Origin: an uncultured Eubacteriales bacterium
GTDB taxonomy: Bacteria; Bacillota; Clostridia; Peptostreptococcales; Anaerovoracaceae
DNA length: 64,000 nucleotides
Direction of reading: 5' to 3'
NCBI GenBank assembly: GCA_902776725.1
Contig: CACYQX010000003.1
Coordinates: 1 to 64,000 of the forward strand
The position numbers and the translations under genes were made by a program. Each line of letters begins with the position of its first letter. The first letter of the stretch is position 1. The notes under the pieces were generated by a model. It ran no database searches, was not told where the DNA came from, and saw nothing but the letters and a program-made list of their open reading frames with translations. Positions 14,376 to 22,181 of this stretch are shown here, piece after piece.

Positions 14376-15360
14376 CTATGACACCTTCTGTTCCGACTCC
14401 ATCAAGTATTATTTCTGTGTTCCCGTCAGTTAGAATTGAAACAAACCAATTTTTTCCATCGCGCTTTCCGAAAGTATAGTAGTACCCATCATAAATTTCA
14501 ACGGTTTCACCTGTATAATAAATATCATAATAAGGAGAGTAAATCTCTTGTTCTAACCGGATATATCCACGATATTCCCGCGGGTCATAAATCTTAAACC
14601 ATTCTTTTTTTACTTTATTGCCCGAGTCATCCGTCTCCACATGTATTTCGTAATCAACCCAATCTGACGCATAGGGAATTTTGAAATAATACTCCATGTC
14701 GGATAAGGTCTCATAGACATCATATGGGATATCTGTAAATTCAAAATCCGGAATGGACAATTCTTTAACGCTCTCATATCCTGCAATTATCTCATCAATT
14801 TTCTCTTTCATCTCCTGCCCTAGTCCACTCACAGGGTCTTTCTCTCTAGTGTAAGCACTTTGCCACTCAATATTCAGTTTGTTCACTAAGCAATTTTCGT
14901 AGTTTGGGCCATCACTCGGACCATTAAGTTCCTGAAATGATTGTAATTTTTTTACCCATTCCAATATCTCATCATCTGACTTTTTTGACATTTCTACTAA
15001 ATCGCCATATGTGAATGCAAACTCAGGTGCTTTCTCCTTCTGGGATATACCCCTTATATGTGAGGCCTTTCCATTGTAGAAAATCCACAGCCCTTCATAA
15101 GGATCCTCGTCTTTTGCTGGTTTATTTCCAACCATAACAAATCTAATATTCCCGTCCTCTAAATACTCTTTAAGCGTCACAGTTCTTACTTCATCTGTGG
15201 ATTGTGAAGTGCTTTCGCTTGAACTAGAAGAATCACTGCCACTCGAGTTTGCAGAGTTGCTTCCAATGCCGTCAGTATTTTTGTCACCTCCACAAGCCGC
15301 AAGCGAAAATATCATTGCAATAATTAATGTTACGCCAATTAATTTCTTAATACCCTTCAT
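14368..15360 (-). CDS. Uncharacterised lipoprotein
   Basis: 330 residues. Signal peptide with lipobox LAAC (about 21-24), a Ser-rich linker (about 30-56), then an acidic, Tyr-rich extracytoplasmic domain without a family I know. The signal peptide closely resembles that of the 292-residue lipoprotein downstream, suggesting related export and perhaps common origin. Probably in one operon with the 238-residue membrane protein (16-base gap). Confidence 0.65.
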   Translation of the reverse strand: MKGIKKLIGVTLIIAMIFSLAACGGDKNTDGIGSNSANSSGSDSSSSSESTSQSTDEVRTVTLKEYLEDGNIRFVMVGNKPAKDEDPYEGLWIFYNGKASHIRGISQKEKAPEFAFTYGDLVEMSKKSDDEILEWVKKLQSFQELNGPSDGPNYENCLVNKLNIEWQSAYTREKDPVSGLGQEMKEKIDEIIAGYESVKELSIPDFEFTDIPYDVYETLSDMEYYFKIPYASDWVDYEIHVETDDSGNKVKKEWFKIYDPREYRGYIRLEQEIYSPYYDIYYTGETVEIYDGYYYTFGKRDGKNWFVSILTDGNTEIILDGVGTEGVIVD

Positions 15361-15376
15361 TTAATTTCCTCCGATA

Positions 15377-16093
15377 CTACATTCTCTCTATAACTTTCAT
15401 GATGGATACCTTTGGATTGGATAAATAACAAAGGCACTTATCGTTGTTCAAAGACGGAACTACCGTTATATTGTAATTGCGTTCCGGGTCATTCTCTACT
15501 TTTGTAATAGAAAAATAAAAGCTTGCATCAGCTTCAAAGTCAAATATTGTACGCCAATGCATCCTTATTGTGTGTTTATAGATACGTTTCTTGTCACCAT
15601 TGATATATTCTGGTTCGCCTAAAGTTTTTAGTGATGAAAAGAATGGAATATCGCTTTGTTTTTGTGGAGGAATAGAAATGCCAAGTTCTTGTCTCTCCTC
15701 CTTTACATTAATGTTAAAGCATAAATCCTGCACATATACATCAGATGTGTTACGCACTGATAAAACTCCTCGAATGTTCGCATAATTAGAAAAGCTCTCA
15801 TCAAGCTTATCCATTTTGTATGCGTCATTATCAAAATCAATATCGACTACCTCAATCACAAATGCTGCGGCCTGTTTTAATATTTCTCCAGTTAGAGCCA
15901 TTTCGTTTGTGTCTTGAGTGCTCTTCAACAACTCTTTTCCTGCCTCTAATGCCGTATTCACTTTTCCTATCCCTATATTTGAATCACTAGCAGCTTTCCT
16001 CTGCGTTCTAAAACTCAAATATGCTGTCAATAGCATCAATACTGCAATAAACAAATTAACAATATCTATAAAGTCAACCTCTTTACCATTCAT
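15377..16093 (-). CDS. Membrane-anchored protein, unknown
   Basis: 238 residues with one N-terminal membrane span (about 9-28, IVNLFIAVLMLLTAYLSF), a short helical linker and a beta-rich domain (VLSVRNTSDVYVQDLCFNIN and following). No named family. It heads the minus-strand cargo operon of element 2; its upstream region holds a strong hairpin series and a terminator (16,139-16,294), so its expression may be controlled by attenuation. Confidence 0.6.
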   Translation of the reverse strand: MNGKEVDFIDIVNLFIAVLMLLTAYLSFRTQRKAASDSNIGIGKVNTALEAGKELLKSTQDTNEMALTGEILKQAAAFVIEVVDIDFDNDAYKMDKLDESFSNYANIRGVLSVRNTSDVYVQDLCFNINVKEERQELGISIPPQKQSDIPFFSSLKTLGEPEYINGDKKRIYKHTIRMHWRTIFDFEADASFYFSITKVENDPERNYNITVVPSLNNDKCLCYLSNPKVSIMKVIERM

Positions 16094-16138
16094 ACAGCAT
16101 AATCCTCCTTTTTCATAATAACCTCATAGTTTACTCAA

Positions 16139-16300
16139 TAAAAAAGGTGCACAGCCGAAGCCATGCACCGAAAAATGCAGAGCTCCGTTTGCACCACACA
16201 AACCTTCATTACCCAAAAGGAAACAAAGTTAGAGTTGCATTTTTACCAAAGGTAAAATGCCTCCTTTTGGGTTGAAATATTTGGTTTGTGTGGCAAATAC
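16139..16300 (-). ncRNA. Structured small RNA or attenuator leader (putative)
   Basis: On the minus strand a three-tier hairpin forms: CCACACAAACC/GGTTTGTGTGG (16,293-16,283 with 16,204-16,194), ACCCAAAAGG/CCTTTTGGGT (16,272-16,263 with 16,220-16,211) and GCATTTTACC/GGTAAAAATGC (16,260-16,251 with 16,247-16,237). It is followed by GGTGCA/TGCACC and TTTTTT (16,169-16,139), a canonical terminator, about 46 bases before the next start. A TAAGAT -10-like box lies just upstream (about 16,303-16,308). This fits a roughly 160-nt RNA or a conditional terminator. No family assigned. Confidence 0.5.
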
Positions 16301-16410
16301 ATCTTAACACATCTGTAACGAAAATAAAAGGTCAATATTAGAAATCTTCATTTTTAGCCATTTCTCGGCAGGCAAAAAAGCAATTGTCCTTACCCTCTAC
16401 ACCCAAGGCT

Positions 16411-16425
16411 TTAATTATATTTAAT
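16411..16425. repeat. TTAATTATATTTAAT motif, copy 1
   Basis: First of five copies of this AT-rich 15-mer in element 2 (others about 18,112, 19,198, 19,266, 19,333). It lies upstream of the mobilisation operon, where it could be a promoter or regulator site. Confidence 0.5.
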
Positions 16426-16544
16426 AATAACAATTGAATATAGAAGTTGTAGTTTGTGCGGTTGAGTCATCAATCGCTACTTTAATGTTCAAAACTCCCG
16501 GGAAATGTTTTGAATATCAGTTACAAAAAGAAAGGATCAATAAA

Positions 16545-16856
16545 ATGAGAAAACTAACAAATTACATGAATTTTGATTTTGCAAAATTCCAAGAAGGAAA
16601 AACCTTCATCATCACCAATGCCAAGTTCAATGAAAATAAGGGCTGCGTAACACTTGTTGTAGCAATTACGGTAGACCCGACTGGCGAGAACCTATTCGAA
16701 AAGTTCAACGTTCATTTAGTGAATGACACTAATGAAAACCTCGTGAATAAATACCCTGTAGGTTCTACCTGTATCTTTAAGAAGGTTGGCAAATGTACCC
16801 CGTGGGGAGATTATCAATCAAATCTTTCTGTAGAAGCTGTGGTGGAGGTACAGTAA
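16545..16856 (+). CDS. YdcP-like small protein of the Tn916 Orf22/23 type (tentative)
   Basis: 103 residues from the ATG at 16,545 (AAAGG upstream). The beta-rich protein (KTFIITNAKFNENKGCVTLV, KYPVGSTCIFKKVGKC) is placed exactly where Tn916-family elements have Orf22/Orf23, directly before the FtsK-like coupling protein, with which it overlaps (TAATG). Family assignment rests on position and general look. Cytoplasmic. Confidence 0.5.
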   Translation: MRKLTNYMNFDFAKFQEGKTFIITNAKFNENKGCVTLVVAITVDPTGENLFEKFNVHLVNDTNENLVNKYPVGSTCIFKKVGKCTPWGDYQSNLSVEAVVEVQ

Positions 16857-18115
16857 TGGCATTATCCAAAAGACGTTATATTAGGCGTATGTTTTGGATG
16901 ATTATGGTAATAAGCGCATTGCCTTCGTGTAGTGCGCTTGTACTTGCCATGTTTATTATCAAGGATCCAATACTATACGACATTGCAAAACTGTTTTTAG
17001 TTCCTCCTGCCGTCATGTTAATAGGAGGCATTATTTATTTTGCAATCAGATATCGTACTTTTAAACGATATATAATCCATAATAGAATTATGAACTCGAT
17101 AGAGAATAATCTTGTAAGCATAAATGCATATATACCTAAGGACGGAGCATCATATGTAATTCTACCAAAGATTCGCATTAAAAGTGATGCTGTATACATA
17201 AGCCTTAAGAATATCAAAATCCGCCGTCAGATAGAGCAATATAAAAATACGTTTTCAACAGCTCTTCCTGGCGAATACATCGTTGATGATATTGAACTCT
17301 CCCCAAACTCCAATGTGATGAAAATCATATATGATGACTTGAGCAAATATACGCAAGAAGTATATACCCTTGATGATTATCGGACGATGATAAGTAGTCT
17401 TGATAAAATGATTTTTTATTTTGATAAAAAGCATATTGTGAATCTTAATGATTATCCACATTGGCTAATATCTGGTGGCACAGGCTCAGGGAAATCCGTC
17501 TTTGCGCAGGAGCTACTGACACAAGCAATTATAAAAGGATTTAATACACATGTATTTGACTGTAAGCATACGTATGGTATGTTCAGAAGTATTGTTAAGT
17601 ACGAAACTGACTCCACCTCTATCCTTACCAAATTATCAGAGCTTGAAAATGAGATGAATCAGAGGTACGCAGAATTAGAAACTCTCTGGGACATAAATCC
17701 GAGAGCGGTTGCTAATGACCTTGGTTTTGCTCCTATATTCATTCTTGTAGAGGAATACTCTGCTCTGCAAGATGAACTTGACGATAAGAAGGATAAAGAA
17801 GAACTAAAAAGGATAATTCGCGTCCTATCCAAGAAGGCTCGTCAATGTTCAATGCATCTTTTTCTTGTTACTCAGACAAGCGGTGTTGATGTCATAGAAT
17901 CTTCCACTAGAGCACAGCTTAATAAAGTGCTTCTTGGTAATGTTATGAACAATATTCTGACCTCTACATTTCAAGCGGACAAAGATGAAATTCCTGCAGT
18001 GACATTTCACAATAAAGGCGAAGGTCTCATTCAGCTTAATCGCATTACAGTGCTTAGGGCTCCATATATCTCTGATATTGGAAATATCAATGCCTCGTAT
18101 CAGAATTCCCTATAA
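16856..18115 (+). CDS. FtsK/TcpA-like coupling ATPase
   Basis: 419 residues. Two N-terminal membrane spans (about 13-35 and 46-65), then an ATPase domain with Walker A GGTGSGKS (207-214) and a Walker B-like FILVEEYSAL. It matches Tn916 Orf21/TcpA, the HerA-FtsK type coupling protein that brings the relaxase-DNA complex to a conjugation channel. Start at 16,856 (GGAGG upstream, coupled to the previous stop). No T4SS genes follow, so it must serve a helper's channel. Confidence 0.85.
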   Translation: MALSKRRYIRRMFWMIMVISALPSCSALVLAMFIIKDPILYDIAKLFLVPPAVMLIGGIIYFAIRYRTFKRYIIHNRIMNSIENNLVSINAYIPKDGASYVILPKIRIKSDAVYISLKNIKIRRQIEQYKNTFSTALPGEYIVDDIELSPNSNVMKIIYDDLSKYTQEVYTLDDYRTMISSLDKMIFYFDKKHIVNLNDYPHWLISGGTGSGKSVFAQELLTQAIIKGFNTHVFDCKHTYGMFRSIVKYETDSTSILTKLSELENEMNQRYAELETLWDINPRAVANDLGFAPIFILVEEYSALQDELDDKKDKEELKRIIRVLSKKARQCSMHLFLVTQTSGVDVIESSTRAQLNKVLLGNVMNNILTSTFQADKDEIPAVTFHNKGEGLIQLNRITVLRAPYISDIGNINASYQNSL

Positions 18116-18126
18116 TTATATTTAAT
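18111..18126. repeat. TTAATTATATTTAAT motif, copy 2
   Basis: TATAATTATATTTAAT, 14 of 15 bases of the motif, straddling the FtsK-like stop and upstream of the relaxase gene. Confidence 0.45.
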
Positions 18127-18153
18127 AATGAAAAAACAGATATTTTTGTTTTC

Positions 18154-18252
18154 ACTCGTCGTAGCGCCTTTGGCAAGCGTAGACGAGTTTTTATTATGCA
18201 AAAAATCGTGCGACTGTCTAATAGGCACGATGTCATGCATTTGAATGCAAAT
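18154..18252. other. Terminator-like hairpin and oriT candidate before the relaxase gene
   Basis: ACTCGTC (18,154-18,160) pairs with GACGAGT (18,182-18,188) followed by TTTTTATT: a Rho-independent terminator after the FtsK-like gene. ATCGTGC (18,205-18,211) pairs with GCACGAT (18,225-18,231), and TGCATT-TG-AATGCA follows. In Tn916/ICEBs1 elements the oriT lies between the coupling protein and relaxase genes, so these hairpins are candidates. Nick site not identified. Confidence 0.4.
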
Positions 18253-18289
18253 TAAACAAACCAATAATAATTTAGAAAGGCACAAGACA

Positions 18290-19186
18290 ATGAAAAAACA
18301 AAACAAAAAAGTAAAACTTTTATCTTATTACAATGAACTACATGATGAAAACGGTTACATCTATTCAATTGATAAGCTACGCATTGAGTTTTCTCTTGAC
18401 AAACAATATGCACAATCTTTTGCCGATTACATGGGTCAAATAACACGTATTGAGATTCATAAGCACCACGATAACTATGAATGGTTCAAATACAGAAATC
18501 TTTGGACGATTAAATATGACGCTGGTGTATCAATGACGATTGCATGCGGGCTCAACGGAAAAGATGTAACATCTGATCTGTTGACCGGATATATAGAAGT
18601 AGATCCAAATAAGGCAGGTCACTATGAACAATTCTGGGTCGATTATAAAACTATAAAATCGTTTTGCAAATACTTCAATTTAAAACGCTGCGATATTGCC
18701 CTCGATATTCCTGTAAAACGTAAATATCTGATTTTAGAAAAAAACAATCGCAAGTATAATCAAGAATTCCATTCTCATGACAATAAAACCGAATACCTTG
18801 GTAAGCGTTCGCATATTGGTTATGTGAAATTATATAACAAGACCATGGAGTCCAAACTCGATTATGATCTTTCTCGATTGGAAATCACTTGTCTTTTATC
18901 TTCTGAATCCTATAAACAATACTTCCCTGCTGTATATGACATATCCCGACGCAATAAACTGTCAGATGAACTAGAAGAATTGACTGATACTGAACGTGGA
19001 ATTGTGGAAATGGCATCTATATTAACAAGAAATGGTGATGATGCTGGACTTATGATTTTTAATTCTATGGGACGTTATATGAAAGAGAAGTTGAAGAAAT
19101 TTATTCTGCCCGAGCAATGTATGATTACATATTCTGCTCAGACAATTAACCGCCTGATAACTGATGCCATCTCCCTATATTTGTAG
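18290..19186 (+). CDS. Rep_trans/MobT-type relaxase or rolling-circle initiator
   Basis: 298 residues from the ATG at 18,290 (GAAAGG upstream). Features of the replication-initiation-factor family (PF02486): KRCDIALDIPV, the GKRSHIGYVKLYNKTME block and SRLEITCLL. In Tn916 and ICEBs1 the equivalent protein (Orf20/NicK) nicks oriT and can also start autonomous rolling-circle replication. Gene order YdcP-like, FtsK-like, Rep_trans is the Tn916 order. The catalytic tyrosine is not certain by eye. Confidence 0.75.
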   Translation: MKKQNKKVKLLSYYNELHDENGYIYSIDKLRIEFSLDKQYAQSFADYMGQITRIEIHKHHDNYEWFKYRNLWTIKYDAGVSMTIACGLNGKDVTSDLLTGYIEVDPNKAGHYEQFWVDYKTIKSFCKYFNLKRCDIALDIPVKRKYLILEKNNRKYNQEFHSHDNKTEYLGKRSHIGYVKLYNKTMESKLDYDLSRLEITCLLSSESYKQYFPAVYDISRRNKLSDELEELTDTERGIVEMASILTRNGDDAGLMIFNSMGRYMKEKLKKFILPEQCMITYSAQTINRLITDAISLYL

Positions 19187-19195
19187 CAATAAATG

Positions 19196-19350
19196 CATTA
19201 ATTATATTTAATTATAAAACCTTTTACGACATTGAATCCTCTTTCAAAATCAACCGCTCACTTCATTAATTATATTTAATTACAAAACAATAGATGATAT
19301 TGATTCCATCTTCAATATTATAATCCCTGTCATTAATTATATTTAATACT
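19196..19350. repeat. Three 67-68-bp degenerate repeats with TTAATTATATTTAAT
   Basis: CATTAATTATATTTAAT starts at 19,196, 19,264 and 19,331. The first two units also share ATTGA-TCC and TCTTCAA-AT in their second half. Regular spacing and AT-richness suggest iterons of a replication origin or a multi-site regulator region. The same 15-mer occurs at 16,411 and about 18,112. Confidence 0.55.
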
Positions 19351-19458
19351 AATAATCCGTTATAACTCTTGATGCATATTTTATATGCGATTTAAAAAAT
19401 AAACTTATGAAAAAAAAATTGTTAATTCAAAAGTTAAAAAAAGGAAGGGAAAAAAACT

Positions 19459-19749
19459 ATGAGTAAAAAGACGATTATTGTAAACATGAATGAATTCAAC
19501 CATAATCACAAAATCGATTGTGTTGAATTACCAATTCAAATCGGGACACAACAATCTGATAGCGAAATAATTGAAAAATTATTATTCTTCATCAATAATC
19601 CCGGATATATCGCAACGTTGATGCTCGACGCTGAAGCCATGCCCGGTAGAATTTATGCTATCGCAGATGACGGCAGATTAATTGACGTCACTGGTTTTGA
19701 ACCGCACGATTTTTTTACTGCCGAGCCCCAATGGTTTGTTGATATCTAA
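19459..19749 (+). CDS. Small uncharacterised protein of element 2
   Basis: 96 residues, acidic, no recognised family; start has AAGGAAGGG upstream. It lies after the iteron-like repeats and before the integrase, where Tn916-like elements often have regulators or Xis, but it has no basic HTH and does not look like an excisionase. Confidence 0.6.
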   Translation: MSKKTIIVNMNEFNHNHKIDCVELPIQIGTQQSDSEIIEKLLFFINNPGYIATLMLDAEAMPGRIYAIADDGRLIDVTGFEPHDFFTAEPQWFVDI

Positions 19750-19765
19750 ATCGAATTCCTTGCTG

Positions 19766-19797
19766 TGATGTGATGTTGTCTTATCTTCATCACATCA
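19766..19797. other. 10-bp stem hairpin
   Basis: TGATGTGATG (19,766-19,775) pairs with CATCACATCA (19,788-19,797). It follows the 96-residue gene; no U-tract, so an mRNA-end or regulator structure rather than a clear terminator. Confidence 0.45.
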
Positions 19798-19869
19798 TGG
19801 CTCTTATTCATTCCACCAAATAATTAATAGTTTTCACTTTGAGTGTGGTTCCCCATGCTCTTTTTTTAT

Positions 19870-19888
19870 GCCCATTTTTGGGCTTTTT
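19870..19888 (+). terminator. Terminator just upstream of the integrase gene
   Basis: GCCCA-TTTT-TGGGC followed by TTTTT, ending about 20 bases before the integrase start. It would limit read-through into int from the element genes. Confidence 0.6.
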
Positions 19889-19908
19889 ATGTTGAAAGGA
19901 AGTAGAAA

Positions 19909-21153
19909 ATGTCAAAAGAAACATTAAAACTTGGTAAGGACGCATTGGAATATGCTATTGCCCATGATATTATTAATTGGGATGATGTGCAGGAAAAAAT
20001 GACTGCACATAAACGCAAAGAAATATTAAACTCACATCCCTATAAGATTTATCAGGGTAAAGACAGGAGGTGGAGAACCTACGTAACGGATGACCGTTAT
20101 CCCAACCATAGACGAATGGTTATCAAAAGCAGAAAAAGTGATTTGGAAGATGCTGTTTGTGAATATTACGAATCAGAACAAACACAAGAATCTAATGCCA
20201 ATGTGACACTCGCAACCTTCTTTAATGAATTCATTGAATATAAGAAGCTGAGAGTCGCTCCAACCACAGTATCATCGTATGTGACTGCATGGAATAAATA
20301 CTATCGAGATTCATACATCATTAATATCCCACTTATTGAACTGAAAAAAATCGAAGTGGATAATTGGGTTCATGAAATGATTTATGAGCATAAAATGAAT
20401 AGCCACACATACACGAACTTCACTTGCATATTGAATCAATCTTTGGATTTAGCTGTTGAAAAAGGCATTATCGAACATAACGTTTTTACTGATGTAAAAG
20501 TCGATAGACGCAGGGTTTTACATCCAGAAGTTAAAAAAGACGATTTGACGCAAGTTTACACGAAGGAAGAACAAGACGAACTGTTTGAACTTGCATGGGC
20601 GGATTTCAACAAAGGCAAACGTCGAACACACACTCTGATTCCCTTGGCTGTTATGTTCATGTTCCTAACAGGGTTGCGAGTTAGCGAGGTATGTGCCCTG
20701 CAATATGATGATGTTCACGAAAATTGTGCCAACATCAATAAGTTTTGGAGGCCAAGAAACAACGAAATCGTATTGCATACAAAAGGAAGCTTTGGGTCTC
20801 GAGACGTAATATTGATTCCAGAAGCAGTCAATCTAATTGAAACAGCTAGAACTACACAGGAAGCATATGATTGCAATTCACAATACATTTTTTCTATGAC
20901 TAATGAACCCGCCTATTACGATGGCGTTCAACGAGCTTTTAAAAAATATTGCAAACAGATGGGTATCGTTGGCAAAAGCTCGCACAAAGCTAGAAAAACA
21001 TACATCTCCACACTTATTGATAACAATATAAATATCAATACCATTCGTAAACAAGTTGGTCATATGAATGAAAGAACCACACTAAAGAATTATTGTTTTG
21101 ACAGGGGCACTCCAGACGAAGTTTATAATAAAATCTGTGCTGCCCTATCTTGA
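19909..21153 (+). CDS. int: Tyrosine integrase of element 2
   Basis: 414 residues. Catalytic set: R257 (LTGLRVSEV), H359 and R362 (SHKARKTY), H385 (VGHMNERT) and nucleophile Y395 (LKNYCF). N-terminal part has an arm-binding region (YQGKDRRWRTYVTDDRY) as in Tn916-like integrases and a core-binding SAM-like domain. Start has GAAAGGAAG upstream. It ends about 130 bp from the 39-bp tRNA repeat; the paired GTGTATGCAA repeats overlap the region right after its stop. Confidence 0.9.
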   Translation: MSKETLKLGKDALEYAIAHDIINWDDVQEKMTAHKRKEILNSHPYKIYQGKDRRWRTYVTDDRYPNHRRMVIKSRKSDLEDAVCEYYESEQTQESNANVTLATFFNEFIEYKKLRVAPTTVSSYVTAWNKYYRDSYIINIPLIELKKIEVDNWVHEMIYEHKMNSHTYTNFTCILNQSLDLAVEKGIIEHNVFTDVKVDRRRVLHPEVKKDDLTQVYTKEEQDELFELAWADFNKGKRRTHTLIPLAVMFMFLTGLRVSEVCALQYDDVHENCANINKFWRPRNNEIVLHTKGSFGSRDVILIPEAVNLIETARTTQEAYDCNSQYIFSMTNEPAYYDGVQRAFKKYCKQMGIVGKSSHKARKTYISTLIDNNININTIRKQVGHMNERTTLKNYCFDRGTPDEVYNKICAALS

Positions 21154-21156
21154 AAA

Positions 21157-21176
21157 GTGTATGCAAGTGTATGCAT
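21157..21176. repeat. Integrase arm-type repeats beside the second int
   Basis: GTGTATGCAA (21,157-21,166) and GTGTATGCAT (21,167-21,176), matching those at 12,337-12,358 at the other end of element 2. Confidence 0.6.
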
Positions 21177-21220
21177 ACTATAATGAATTATTAATCTTAA
21201 CAACGACTTTTCACAAATAA

Positions 21221-21249
21221 AAACCCGTTGAATTTTCAACAGGTTTCAA
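21221..21249. terminator. Bidirectional terminator at the right end of element 2
   Basis: AAACC-C-GTTGAA (21,221-21,232) pairs with TTCAAC-A-GGTTT (21,235-21,246). The minus strand continues GTTTTTATTTG, the plus strand only TTTCAA, so it is stronger on the minus strand. Confidence 0.6.
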
Positions 21250-21285
21250 TATGTAGATATAGTTTATGCTATTAATTTGTGAATT

Positions 21286-21324
21286 GTTGTCACCCAGACG
21301 CTCTCCCAGCTGAGCTAATGGACC
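21286..21324 (-). pseudogene. 39-bp tRNA-Val 5' fragment, right attachment site of element 2
   Basis: Identical over 39 bases to 12,214-12,252: acceptor GGTCCAT, D arm and anticodon stem-loop to GTGACAAC, then unrelated DNA. This is the direct repeat left by element 2; element size between repeats is about 9.07 kb. Confidence 0.85.
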
Positions 21325-21409
21325 CTAGAGCACATAGATATTGAAAATACCTTTATAGTATACACTGTATTATCCAAAAAAGAAAGGCGGAAAGTCACAT
21401 CATCCTCCA

Positions 21410-21431
21410 GTGTAATCAAAAGTGTAATCAA
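21410..21431. repeat. Arm-type repeats of a third element
   Basis: GTGTAATCAA at 21,410-21,419 and 21,422-21,431, same 12-base period and same distance from the tRNA fragment as the element 2 pair at 12,337. Both are preceded by a shared CACATCATCC about 72 bases from the GGTCC end. Points to a further, related element or its remnant. Confidence 0.55.
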
Positions 21432-21469
21432 AGATGCCGGAAAGCCTTGAATTTTTAATATTGTTGGCT

Positions 21470-21898
21470 TCAACAATCTGATTCAAGCACGCGTATTTCC
21501 AAATCTACGCCTTGCACTTTTCTTAGGCGTTTGTCATTTGTATAGAAGACCTCGCAGCCCTCCTCGATTGCCGAGGCTATTTGAAGTGCGTCCAAAGCCT
21601 TTAGCGAACTATTGCGACTTCTTATCTTTGCCGCGGTCACAGCCTTGGCAGAATCGATATGACATACATAGACGTAGTTCTCCTTAATAAAGTTTTGAAA
21701 TACCTTAACGCCCGCTTCTCCCGATTTGCCATAGATTCCGGCGCAATACTCCATAACTGTAATCGCAGATGTTATCGCGGAGTCGGATAGTATGGCTTCT
21801 TCCAAAATCGACTGTGCTGCATCAATATCCTTATCAAGAGCATAGATGAAAATATTTGTATCAAAGAATGCTTTCTCTATCTTAATCATTCCAAACAT
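21470..21898 (-). CDS. vapC: VapC-family PIN domain toxin
   Basis: 142 residues. PIN-domain acidic residues appear in order: FFDTNIFIYAL (first Asp), VMEYCAG (Glu), LKALDALQIASA (Asp) and FYTNDKRL (Asp). VapC toxins are RNases that usually cut tRNA or rRNA and are held by VapB. The start overlaps the vapB stop; ATG at 21,889 is an equally good start. Third-element cargo or a host locus beside the tRNA site. Confidence 0.85.
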   Translation of the reverse strand: MFGMIKIEKAFFDTNIFIYALDKDIDAAQSILEEAILSDSAITSAITVMEYCAGIYGKSGEAGVKVFQNFIKENYVYVCHIDSAKAVTAAKIRSRNSSLKALDALQIASAIEEGCEVFYTNDKRLRKVQGVDLEIRVLESDC

Positions 21899-22148
21899 CC
21901 CTTTCCTTGTCTCTCGACTTTCTTATATATTCGGCCGGATCCATACCGTCTGTCACGTTGAGACCGCGAAGCATGCTATATTTGTCCCAGTTAACTTTTT
22001 TCTTCTTTCTAACAGGAGTGTAAGTTAAGCCGGAAGCAATCGATGACACTTCAAACTCCTGCCCCTCGTACAGCGCCATATCCTCAGCAACTGCATTGGG
22101 AACTGTAAGCACCATACTGTTTCCTACTTTTCTCACTTTAACCTTCAT
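21882..22148 (-). CDS. vapB: VapB-type antitoxin (AbrB/MazE fold)
   Basis: 88 residues. N-terminal swapped-hairpin AbrB domain (VRKVGNSMVLTVPNAVAE), then a flexible basic/acidic tail (VNWDKYSMLRGLN...RKSRDKE) that would wrap the toxin. The start has AGGTGG upstream. The promoter region contains a perfect palindrome expected for autorepression. Confidence 0.85.
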   Translation of the reverse strand: MKVKVRKVGNSMVLTVPNAVAEDMALYEGQEFEVSSIASGLTYTPVRKKKKVNWDKYSMLRGLNVTDGMDPAEYIRKSRDKERDVWND

Positions 22149-22181
22149 ATTGAAACCACCTAAAATCCTACAAATAAAAAA

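Noticed and set aside
19196..19350. CRISPR array
   Set aside because: Only three units, repeat part about 17 bases, 'spacers' partly similar to each other, no cas genes. Better explained as iteron-like or regulatory repeats.
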